A stretch of DNA of 6,047 nucleotides from Nitrospirota bacterium. Lineage in GTDB: Bacteria > Nitrospirota > Nitrospiria > Nitrospirales > UBA8639. A program made the translations under genes and the position numbers. The notes below the pieces were generated by a model. That model ran no database searches. It saw only the letters and a program-made list of their open reading frames with translations, and was not told the origin of the DNA. Positions 1 to 6,047 of this stretch are shown here, in pieces; the stretch's first letter is position 1; each line of letters opens with the position of its first letter. Where the stretch lies: assembly GCA_003235785.1 (NCBI GenBank), contig QJYE01000379.1:1-6047 (forward strand), written 5' to 3'.

Positions 1-324
1 GTCTCTGTCGCATCGCAGGTCATGCGCATCAAGAACATTGGCAGCCTGTTGGTGATGCAGGGTTCCGAGGTGATCGGTATTGTCACGGAAAGCGATATCG
101 TCCGAAAAGTGGTGGCCTTCCATCTTCAACCAGAGTTTGTGCAAGTGAAACAGATCATGAGCAGCCCCATCGTCTTTATCAATGAAAGCGAATCCATCTT
201 TGAAGCGGCTGGCATGATGCAATCATCAGGAATCCGCCATCTCGCCGTCGGCAAAGAAGATCAAGTCCTCGGGATGTTGTCAGTCCGTGATCTCTTATCC
301 CCTGTTTCACGAGATGAGTTATAA
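1..324 (+). CDS. Tandem CBS-domain protein, 3' part (5' end outside window)
   Basis: The frame is open from base 1, so 107 C-terminal residues are visible and the true start lies to the left. Two CBS motifs can be read. The first is cut at its N-terminal side: an IGSLLV strand, then GIVTESDIVRKVV, at about residues 13-40 of the visible part. The second (about 47-103) begins near QIMSSP and ends with the strand and helix GMLSVRDLL. CBS pairs (Bateman modules) usually bind adenine nucleotides and act as energy or ligand sensors in the cytoplasm. No catalytic domain is visible, and the protein ends just after the second CBS, so it may be a small stand-alone CBS protein of roughly 130-150 residues; this is an inference, as the N-terminus is missing. 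The ATG at 22 is internal, because the six codons before it already fit the first CBS helix. Its stop is one base from the psiE-like start, suggesting co-transcription. Confidence 0.9.
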   Translation, partial: VSVASQVMRIKNIGSLLVMQGSEVIGIVTESDIVRKVVAFHLQPEFVQVKQIMSSPIVFINESESIFEAAGMMQSSGIRHLAVGKEDQVLGMLSVRDLLSPVSRDEL

Positions 325-325
325 C

Positions 326-826
326 ATGAAAACCATGAGCTCTCGACTCTCATTCAATATATTCCAGCCGTCGCTGCGAGAATCGTCATCTTGGATTACC
401 CAGGCTCTTGCTGCCGATCTGACTCACATGTGGATGAAAGGCATTAAAGCCGTCCTCAGTCTCCTCATTATCACGATTCTGCTGGGACTGACGGGAGGAG
501 TTGTTCGAATTTTCCTCAATCTACAAACCATCTTTAATCATCCACTTGAACAGGCCTTGCGCCATTTGATTGTGGATACGCTGATCATCTTGGCCATTGT
601 CGAAGTTTTCAAAACCACCTTAACCTATTTTTCCGAAGGACGCGTGAAGGTGACGTTTATTGTGGACACAATTTTGGTTGTCATGCTGACGGAAATCATT
701 TCCAAGTGGTTTTCAGAAGCGCCGGTGTCCCAATGGCTAACGCTAGGTGGGATACTCCTCATCCTGGGAATTATTCGCATCGTCGCAGTTCAATGGTCAC
801 CAACAAAAATGGAGGTTCTCCCATGA
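326..826 (+). CDS. PsiE-family (phosphate-starvation-inducible E) four-helix inner-membrane protein
   Basis: This is a 166-residue membrane protein with four predicted hydrophobic helices at about 40-64, 80-101, 108-130 and 135-155, and a soluble N-terminal stretch of about 38 residues. Length, helix layout and the segment AIVEVFKTTLTYF followed by GRVKVTFIVDTILVV (helix 2 end, short polar turn, helix 3) fit the PsiE family. Escherichia coli psiE is induced by phosphate starvation, but the biochemical role of the family is unknown. ATG 326 is preferred: it lies one base after the CBS stop, with a weak GAG seven bases upstream. GTG 287, ATG 314 and ATG 335 are in-frame alternatives; 287 and 314 would overlap the CBS gene and have no better ribosome site. 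The weak site and close spacing suggest translational coupling to the CBS gene. No Pho box can be tested here, since the promoter is upstream of the window. Family call fairly sure, function unknown. Confidence 0.8.
   Translation: MKTMSSRLSFNIFQPSLRESSSWITQALAADLTHMWMKGIKAVLSLLIITILLGLTGGVVRIFLNLQTIFNHPLEQALRHLIVDTLIILAIVEVFKTTLTYFSEGRVKVTFIVDTILVVMLTEIISKWFSEAPVSQWLTLGGILLILGIIRIVAVQWSPTKMEVLP
811..815 (+). promoter_or_regulatory. Strong Shine-Dalgarno (GGAGG) inside the end of the psiE-like gene
   Basis: A GGAGG core lies seven bases before the ATG at 823. It is by far the best ribosome-binding sequence on the plus strand of the window, stronger than that of the psiE-like gene itself. It can serve only the 18-codon frame at 823, since no longer plus-strand frame starts here. 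Confidence 0.5.
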
Positions 827-879
827 AGGGTAAAGAAGTGGGAACGGAAGGGAGAGGGAGTGAACCCGCTCTGGAATAA
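823..879 (+). CDS. Possible 18-codon mini-ORF overlapping the psiE-like stop (ATGA)
   Basis: An ATG overlaps the TGA of the psiE-like gene in the ATGA arrangement typical of translational coupling, and has a GGAGG seven bases upstream. The frame gives 18 residues, MKGKEVGTEGRGSEPALE, then TAA at 877. It is charged and polar, with no signal peptide, no membrane helix and no recognisable family. The start context is what a real downstream operon gene would have, but the frame is very short. It could be a small protein, a coupling or leader peptide, or the remnant start of a gene since deleted or truncated. It might also be chance, with the purine-rich run mimicking a Shine-Dalgarno. No function is proposed. 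Confidence 0.3.
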   Translation: MKGKEVGTEGRGSEPALE

Positions 880-883
880 CCAG

Positions 884-910
884 TCCTCACCCCGAGCAAC
901 AAAGTGAGGA
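884..910. terminator. Inverted repeat between convergent genes, weak terminator candidate
   Basis: A perfect 7-bp inverted repeat, TCCTCAC (884-890) and GTGAGGA (904-910), encloses a 13-base loop between the plus-strand group and the stop of the adaptor gene on the minus strand. The place is right for a bidirectional terminator. However, neither strand has a T-run after the stem, the loop is long, and the second arm can pair instead with CTCACT at 916-921. It does not meet the pattern of an intrinsic terminator; termination here may be Rho-dependent. Confidence 0.25.
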
Positions 911-928
911 ACAGACTCACTGAAGGAA

Positions 929-2062
929 TTATGCCCCCTGACTAACAGGCAAAGATTCAATGACCGTCCCAGGTCGAATTTCATCCGTTCCACGCAATAC
1001 CACGAAATCCCCTGGCTGGAGAGCCCCAAAAATTTCTATCAAGGAACCACTCTTGGTTCCTTTGCGAACCGGAACCCAATCCACGATATGGTTCTTCACA
1101 TGAAGGACAAACGTTTCTTCGGTTGTGGTCACAACCGAAGAGGCAGGAACAAAAAGCGTAGGAGCCCCACCCCGAATCGGCCAACGAACTTCCGGAAACA
1201 TTCCAGCGGCTAATCGATGATCCGGATTGGTCACATCAATTTCAACCGGCATGGACCTGGTCTTGGAGTTAATGGATTGAGAGATCCGTGACACCACACC
1301 GGAAAATGTTTCTTGAGGATAGGCCGGAACGGTAAACGTCACCTTCGCCCCTTTGACAATTGATCCGACATACACCTCCGGGACCGGAACGATCAAGCGT
1401 AGAAGCGCCACCTGCTCCAACCGAATAAGAGGCGTAGGATGATCGCCTCCCCGGTCCGGTCCCACAACGGCTCCCGGGTGAATATTCCGTTGAGTAATGA
1501 CTCCATCAAACGACGCCACTACCCGCAAATACTTTTCCATTTCTTGTAACGATTGGAGACGTGCTGTAAGGGCTTCCTGATGATGTTGGGCCAGTTCCAG
1601 ATCGTTTCCAGCCACGATTCCTGGCGTGGATGCCGCAGATTGCAGACGGGTGTATGTGATGGCTGCCGCGCGGAGCTGGGCTTCCGCTTCCATTCTCTGT
1701 GCTTGCAACTCCGGGGCACTTAATTGAATGAGGACATCCCCCTTCTTGACCATGGTCCCTCGGTCCACTTTGACGGATTCAACGATCCCGGGGATTTTCG
1801 GGGAAATATCGACAGATAGAAAAGGAAGCAGTTCTCCAGGAAGGGGAATCGTTTCTTCGAGATAGTGACTGGCAACCGGCACAACTTCAACCGAAACCGC
1901 TTGAATTAGACTCGAAGGGATTTCGGCCGTTTCAGAAGAAAGAGTTGAAGATAAAGAGATCGAGGACTTAGGCGGAGAACGCCATTGATTGCTCATCACC
2001 ATCACACCGATCCCCACGATTCCTAACAACACCAGGCCAATTCCAATTATTTTTCGTGACAT
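929..2062 (-). CDS. RND efflux periplasmic adaptor (membrane fusion protein, HlyD/AcrA type)
   Basis: This 377-residue adaptor links the inner-membrane RND permease to the outer-membrane channel. It opens with an uncleaved-looking membrane anchor (residues 5-23). No lipobox cysteine is present, so it is probably anchored by the helix rather than by lipid. A serine-rich linker (about 33-51) follows. The lipoyl half-motifs lie at about 83-115 (PGIVESVKVDRGTMVKKGDVL is split around the usual G-V-G pattern) and 181-200 (ASFDGVITQRNIHPGAVV). Between them is a short helical hairpin (about 117-180), whose tip would contact the channel. The beta-barrel domain is about 218-295 and the membrane-proximal domain about 300-370. 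The size is usual for the family. The ATG at 2062 has GGAG five bases upstream, the best ribosome site of the operon, and follows the permease stop by 12 bases. It is the last gene of the operon. The substrate is unknown. Confidence 0.93.
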   Translation of the reverse strand: MSRKIIGIGLVLLGIVGIGVMVMSNQWRSPPKSSISLSSTLSSETAEIPSSLIQAVSVEVVPVASHYLEETIPLPGELLPFLSVDISPKIPGIVESVKVDRGTMVKKGDVLIQLSAPELQAQRMEAEAQLRAAAITYTRLQSAASTPGIVAGNDLELAQHHQEALTARLQSLQEMEKYLRVVASFDGVITQRNIHPGAVVGPDRGGDHPTPLIRLEQVALLRLIVPVPEVYVGSIVKGAKVTFTVPAYPQETFSGVVSRISQSINSKTRSMPVEIDVTNPDHRLAAGMFPEVRWPIRGGAPTLFVPASSVVTTTEETFVLHVKNHIVDWVPVRKGTKSGSLIEIFGALQPGDFVVLRGTDEIRPGTVIESLPVSQGA

Positions 2063-2067
2063 AGCAA

Positions 2068-2071
2068 CTCC
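2068..2071 (-). promoter_or_regulatory. Shine-Dalgarno of the adaptor gene
   Basis: On the minus strand a GGAG lies five bases before the adaptor ATG, inside the 12-base gap after the permease stop. It fixes the start at 2062 and indicates independent ribosome loading for the adaptor, unlike the permease, which has no such sequence. Confidence 0.7.
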
Positions 2072-2074
2072 AGG

Positions 2075-5000
2075 CTAACGGGGAACAGTGACGGGCGACG
2101 GTTCATAGTGAATACTCATCGGATCGTCCGGATCTAAGGAAGGAGACTGAGTGGCTCCCCCCTTTTCCAGAATCGCATACACGGCGGGCAAGATCAGCAA
2201 ACTTGCGACGGTCGCCGCCAACAATCCGCCAATTACTGCCTGCCCCAGGGGAGCCAATTGTTCCCCACCTTCCATGATACCCAATGCCATCGGCAGCATC
2301 CCGACGATCATGGCCAACCCCGTCATGAGAATCGGGCGAGCCCGGCTGCTTGCTCCTTCCCGAGCAGCTTCGAGCGATGAGAGTCCTTGTTTCCGATGAT
2401 GTTCGGCAAACGACACTAAAAGGATCGCGTTCGCGACAGCAACCCCTGTGGCCATAATGGTTCCCAAAAACGATTGAATATTCAGCGTGGTCCCGGTAAA
2501 AGTCAGCACAAGCACGACCCCCATCAACACCGCAGGCATCGTCAACAGTACCACCAGGGCACTCCGCCAGGACTGAAAGTTTGCGGCTAAGAGCAGAAAG
2601 ATAGTCAGCAATGCCAGGGCCAATCCCAGTTGGAGGTTGGTGAACATCTCCTTCATCGGGGCAATTTGTCCTCGAACATCCACTCGAACTCCTTTCGGAG
2701 GCGGGCCGACACGATTCAACGCGGCTTCAATATGTTCCGCCGCCCATCCTAAGTCTTCTCCCGTCGTATTGGCCACAATGGTGACCATCCGTTGCATGTT
2801 ATACCTGGCATACTCACCAATAGAGGTGCCGGAATTGACCTCGGCCACATCACGAAGCAATGGCCCCTGTCCCCCTTCTAACATCACCGGAAGATTCAAC
2901 ATATCCTGTACGGACCGCAATTCCGATTGGGGAATTTCCACCTGAACCTGGTAGGCTCTTCCAGATTTAGGATCACGCCAGTAAATCGGTTCCACAAAAC
3001 GGGTTGAGGAAGTCGCCGAGACCACTGCCCTGGCTACTTCACCGGCCGTCACACCAAGCTGGCCCGCCCGCACGCGATCCACACGCACCGCCAGGGTGGG
3101 ATAATCCAAGGGTTGCCCGAAACGCAGATCTCGAATGGCCGGCAGATGCGAGAGTTCTTCCCGAACTCGTTCCGCATATTCCCTGTTGGCATCCAAATTC
3201 GGGCCGCTTATCGCGATTTCAATCGGGGTCGGAGACCCCATGCTCATGACCTGCGTGACAATATCACCTCCCTCAAAAGTATAACGTGTCTCAGGAAAGC
3301 GTGTTGGTAACAGTTTTCTCAATCGTTCTTTCACCTGTTCCAAGGAAACATCGGAACCCGGTTTCAGCGCCACCAGCAACACCGATTCATGAGGTCCACT
3401 GCTCCACATATACAGGGTATTCACCGGATAGCTCGACGGATGAACCCCCACAAACCCCAAGCTGATGTTAATACGTTCAGGGCCGATTTCCTGTGTGATC
3501 GTCTCCAAAATTTCCTTCGTTAACACTTCCGTTCGTTCGACACGGGTCCCATCAGGAGCCAAAATTCGTAATTGAAATTGTCCGGTATCGACCCGAGGAA
3601 AGATATCCAACCCCATCCTGGCACCTAACACCATGACAAGGGCCGTACTAAGCAACAAATAGCCGGTGAGAACCAGCCACCTATATTTCAACGTCCATTT
3701 CAGGACATTGACGTACCAGGCCGGCATGGTCGGACCTTCTCTCTCTGCGGCTCTGGGATGCCCACCTAAAAGCCACACGGCCAAGACCGGTACTAATGTC
3801 GTGGAAAGGATGTAGGAGGCCGCCATGGCAAATCCCACCGCCAATGCCAACGGCACAAACAAGGCTTTCGCCACGCCACTCATAAAAAACGACGGGAGAA
3901 ACACCGCCAAGATACTCAGCATAGCCAGGAGAAGAGGCACCACCACTTCACCGCGTGAGTCCTTGACGGCTCTCCCCAGACTCTTTCCGCGAGACAAATG
4001 GGCATGCACATTTTCAATCGTGACCGTGGACTCATCCACCAAAATGCCCACTGCCAGGGCCAGCCCCCCCAAGGTCATAATATTGATGGTCTGCCCAGAT
4101 GCCCATAAGGCCACCACAGCGGCTAAAAGAGCAAATGGAATGGTTATCACGACAATTATCGAACTCCGCCAACTCCGGAGGAATAGCCACACCACCAATC
4201 CCGTCAAGATCGCCCCCAGGGCACTTTCCACGACGACAGCCTTCACCGCATTCGTGACATAGGTTGACTGATCGAATTCAAAACTAATCTGAATATCGTC
4301 AGGTACCGCGTCCCGAAATGTCGGAAGCGAGGCTTTAATGCGATCCACCACCGCCATGGTGGAGGCATCGGCCCGTTTGGTGACCGGGATATAGACCGTG
4401 CGTCGACCGTTTACCATGGCATAACTGGTGACAATATCCTGACCATCTTCCACGGTTCCAACATCTTGCAGATAGACAGTGGGACCAGATCCTAGACGAA
4501 TAGGCAACCGCTCTAATTCTTCGATATTTCCCACGACAGAATTAATCGGTGTCAAATACGCCAAATCTCCTATGCGAACGTTTCCGGATGGCATCAGCAT
4601 ATTGCCCGTTCTCACCGCCTGCACCACTTCCTCGGGAGACATACCAAATGCCCGCAACCGTTCAGGGTTCACTTTGACCACGATGGTCCGAGCCGTCCCT
4701 CCAAATGGCGGAGGGGCAGACACTCCAGGAATAGCGGAAAACATCGGGCGCACTCTGAACAAAGCCAGATCTTGAATCTCTTTAAGATTCCGTGAATCGC
4801 TTTGAAAAACCAAATACCCTACGGGCACGCTTCCGGCATCAAACCTGGAGATAAATGGGGGGACCGTTCCGGGAGGCATAAAGGCGCGAGATCGATTCAC
4901 ATAGGCGACAGTTTGTGCCAAAGCCTGATCCATATCCGTGTCAGGATGAAAAAATAATTTCATCAAAGCTGCACCCTGTATAGATTTTGACTCAACATGC

Positions 5001-5233
5001 TCAATGCCGGTGAGATAGAGGAAATGATATTCATAGAACGAGACCAGATGAGCTTCCATTTGGGCCGGGTCCATGCCTCCATACGGTTGGGCCACGTAAA
5101 TGGCGGGCAATCCCAAATTCGGAAAGATGTCGATGGCCATCCGTTTCATCGCCAGATAGGAAAATAAGGCCATGGCCACGACCAGCACAATAATGGTCAC
5201 GGGCCGCCGAAGTGCAATGAGCAGAAGCTTCAT
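2075..5233 (-). CDS. RND-superfamily efflux permease (AcrB/ACR_tran family), inner-membrane pump
   Basis: This is a complete 1052-residue pump subunit that should work as a proton-driven trimer. The classical two-fold layout is visible. Helix 1 is at 10-29, a large periplasmic part at 30-330, helices 2-7 between about 334 and 537, a second periplasmic part at 540-865, and helices 8-12 between about 866 and 1022. A 30-residue acidic, proline-containing cytoplasmic tail follows. IDIFPNLG (34-41) and LDIFPRVD (542-549) are the repeated starts of the two periplasmic halves. Helix 4 reads VDESTVTIEN, with D400-E401 where AcrB has Asp407-Asp408. Helix 10 has A934 where AcrB has Lys940. R964 and T971 match AcrB Arg971 and Thr978. 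The helix-4 motif is closer to the drug-type (HAE) than to the heavy-metal (CusA) type, but the substrate is not decidable. The ATG overlaps the upstream stop (ATGA) and lacks a Shine-Dalgarno, so coupling is likely. MKLLLIALRRPVT is a typical family N-terminus. Confidence 0.95.
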   Translation of the reverse strand: MKLLLIALRRPVTIIVLVVAMALFSYLAMKRMAIDIFPNLGLPAIYVAQPYGGMDPAQMEAHLVSFYEYHFLYLTGIEHVESKSIQGAALMKLFFHPDTDMDQALAQTVAYVNRSRAFMPPGTVPPFISRFDAGSVPVGYLVFQSDSRNLKEIQDLALFRVRPMFSAIPGVSAPPPFGGTARTIVVKVNPERLRAFGMSPEEVVQAVRTGNMLMPSGNVRIGDLAYLTPINSVVGNIEELERLPIRLGSGPTVYLQDVGTVEDGQDIVTSYAMVNGRRTVYIPVTKRADASTMAVVDRIKASLPTFRDAVPDDIQISFEFDQSTYVTNAVKAVVVESALGAILTGLVVWLFLRSWRSSIIVVITIPFALLAAVVALWASGQTINIMTLGGLALAVGILVDESTVTIENVHAHLSRGKSLGRAVKDSRGEVVVPLLLAMLSILAVFLPSFFMSGVAKALFVPLALAVGFAMAASYILSTTLVPVLAVWLLGGHPRAAEREGPTMPAWYVNVLKWTLKYRWLVLTGYLLLSTALVMVLGARMGLDIFPRVDTGQFQLRILAPDGTRVERTEVLTKEILETITQEIGPERINISLGFVGVHPSSYPVNTLYMWSSGPHESVLLVALKPGSDVSLEQVKERLRKLLPTRFPETRYTFEGGDIVTQVMSMGSPTPIEIAISGPNLDANREYAERVREELSHLPAIRDLRFGQPLDYPTLAVRVDRVRAGQLGVTAGEVARAVVSATSSTRFVEPIYWRDPKSGRAYQVQVEIPQSELRSVQDMLNLPVMLEGGQGPLLRDVAEVNSGTSIGEYARYNMQRMVTIVANTTGEDLGWAAEHIEAALNRVGPPPKGVRVDVRGQIAPMKEMFTNLQLGLALALLTIFLLLAANFQSWRSALVVLLTMPAVLMGVVLVLTFTGTTLNIQSFLGTIMATGVAVANAILLVSFAEHHRKQGLSSLEAAREGASSRARPILMTGLAMIVGMLPMALGIMEGGEQLAPLGQAVIGGLLAATVASLLILPAVYAILEKGGATQSPSLDPDDPMSIHYEPSPVTVPR
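5230..5233 (-). other. ATGA stop-start overlap coupling channel and permease genes
   Basis: The TGA of the TolC-family gene and the ATG of the permease share four bases. The twenty bases before the ATG contain no GGAG-like sequence on the minus strand, so permease translation probably depends on ribosomes ending the upstream gene. The stated mechanism is inferred; the overlap is seen directly. Confidence 0.7.
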
Positions 5234-6047
5234 TTGGCGTGTGTGGAAGAAGGAGCAGGGCGCACAAGTTGCAAAAATTGTGAAAGCTCACCCTGCACGC
5301 CTGAGAGGGCTAACAACGCTTTCCACACACCAAGACGCGCCCTCGCATCATCCACCTCTGCTTGAACGACGAGCCGCTGGGCCTCAGCCACATCCACGAC
5401 CGTGGCTAAGCCGGTTTTAAATTGAGCTGTAGCTTGGGATTCCGTCAGACGAGCCGCTTGTAATTGGAAAGGCGTATTTTCGGCAATGCGCTTGGTACTC
5501 TCCATAAGGGATCGAGCTTTCACCTGCTGCGCAGTCAGCTCTTGAATCACACGATCGTAGCGAGCCATTTCGGCTAGATTGCGATAATGCTCCTGTTGCT
5601 TTTGCGCGCGGATGCTGGAAAAATCCAACAGGGAAAAGGTCGCCGTCAGGCCAACCGACCAATTCGGCACATCCGGCAATAAACCTTCCCCTCCGCTATC
5701 TCGATTACCCCGATTGTCCCATCCACTCCCACGGCCGAAAAAGGAACTTTGCAGGTTGAATTTTGGTGCCCACGTGCGTGCTAAGGCCTCTTCTCTCTTT
5801 TTCGGAATATCGGCTGCCGCTTTTTGGACTAAGGCTAATGGGTGCTGGGCCGGATCTTTCTTGTCGAAGACAGTTCCTTGAGGGAAGCTGCCCAGCACCG
5901 GATGTTTAATTGAAATCTGCGTGCCGGCCATCTCGAGCACCTGAGACAATGTGGCCATTGCCGATCGTTCAACTTGCTCCCCTTCCAATAAATGAGTTCG
6001 GGCAACCGCCGTCTCGGCCTGCGCCCGTGATCCGTCGACGCCGGCCC
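5230..6047 (-). CDS. TolC-family outer-membrane efflux channel, C-terminal part (5' end outside window)
   Basis: The frame stays open to the right edge; 271 C-terminal residues are visible, about 60 percent of a usual 420-480-residue outer-membrane factor. Visible parts are the end of the first coiled-coil repeat (EGEQVERSAMATLSQVLEMA), then ALVQKAAADIPKKREEALA leading into a beta-strand. A Gly/Asn/Asp-rich exposed loop follows (coded by about 5659-5739), then the strand NWSVGLTATFSLLDF. Next come two long helices with the family pattern AQFKTGLATVVDVAEAQR, and a short tail. This is the outer-membrane beta-barrel and periplasmic alpha-tunnel fold of OEP proteins. The TTG at 5988 is not the start, since the codons upstream (SRAQAETAVARTHLLEGEQ) continue the helix. 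The TGA at 5230-5232 overlaps the permease ATG by ATGA. It is the first visible gene of the operon; its promoter and signal peptide lie outside the window. Confidence 0.92.
   Translation of the reverse strand, partial: AGVDGSRAQAETAVARTHLLEGEQVERSAMATLSQVLEMAGTQISIKHPVLGSFPQGTVFDKKDPAQHPLALVQKAAADIPKKREEALARTWAPKFNLQSSFFGRGSGWDNRGNRDSGGEGLLPDVPNWSVGLTATFSLLDFSSIRAQKQQEHYRNLAEMARYDRVIQELTAQQVKARSLMESTKRIAENTPFQLQAARLTESQATAQFKTGLATVVDVAEAQRLVVQAEVDDARARLGVWKALLALSGVQGELSQFLQLVRPAPSSTHAK

Noticed and set aside
22..324. A complete 100-residue CBS protein starting at the ATG at 22
   Set aside because: The frame is open to base 1 and the preceding codons (VSVASQV) fit the first CBS helix; the second half of that first CBS would lack its partner elements if translation began at 22. 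The gene is treated as cut by the window edge.
287..325. Upstream GTG start (287) for the psiE-like gene
   Set aside because: It lies deep in the CBS gene, has no ribosome site, and the added residues come from codons constrained by the CBS frame.
790..1029. Minus-strand 79-codon frame across the convergent spacer
   Set aside because: It overlaps the ends of two well-supported genes in another frame, resembles no family, and its composition is that of an antisense shadow.
3825..4262. Plus-strand 145-codon frame opposite the permease
   Set aside because: It is the antisense of the helix-rich middle of the permease; the Thr/Ala/Asn-rich text is the usual mirror of hydrophobic codons and has no ribosome site or domain.
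2075..5233. CusA-type heavy-metal pump
   Set aside because: The helix-4 motif VDESTVTIEN differs from the CusA-type pattern and no methionine pathway or metal-binding neighbour is evident, so a metal substrate is not claimed.
5230..5988. A complete channel protein starting at TTG 5988
   Set aside because: The codon is TTG within a continuing helix, the upstream frame stays open to the edge with family-like sequence, and 252 residues is far too short for a TolC-family channel.

Overview
The window is a piece of an ordinary bacterial chromosome holding two convergent gene groups. No RNA gene, mobile element, CRISPR array, integration site or phage gene could be recognised. The organism is a Gram-negative (diderm) bacterium, because a complete tripartite efflux operon with an outer-membrane channel is present. 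Base composition looks balanced to slightly GC-rich by eye. The RND permease belongs to a subfamily that I associate from memory with Nitrospirota (Nitrospira-like) and some other environmental diderms. That taxonomic guess is tentative and rests on no database search.

Left part, plus strand (1-879): the 3' end of a tandem CBS-domain protein runs in from the left edge. One nucleotide after its stop begins a four-helix membrane protein of the PsiE (phosphate-starvation-inducible E) family. The psiE-like stop codon overlaps the ATG of an 18-codon mini-ORF that has a strong Shine-Dalgarno. The short spacer after it (880-928) separates the convergent transcripts and carries small competing inverted repeats, but no U-tract terminator.

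Right part, minus strand (6047 down to 929): a tightly packed efflux operon is read from right to left. It starts with a TolC-family outer-membrane factor (its N-terminus lies beyond the right edge), which overlaps by ATGA a 1052-residue RND permease. After 12 nt comes a periplasmic adaptor (HlyD/AcrA type). Together these would form a proton-driven pump spanning both membranes. The substrate cannot be read from the sequence. The operon promoter lies outside the window, beyond 6047.

The points most worth a second look are: the permease lacks the transmembrane-helix-10 lysine of the AcrB proton relay and has Asp-Glu instead of Asp-Asp in helix 4; the mini-ORF after psiE; the near-fused CBS/psiE pair; and the outer-membrane-factor-first gene order. 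I found no convincing new biological system here.
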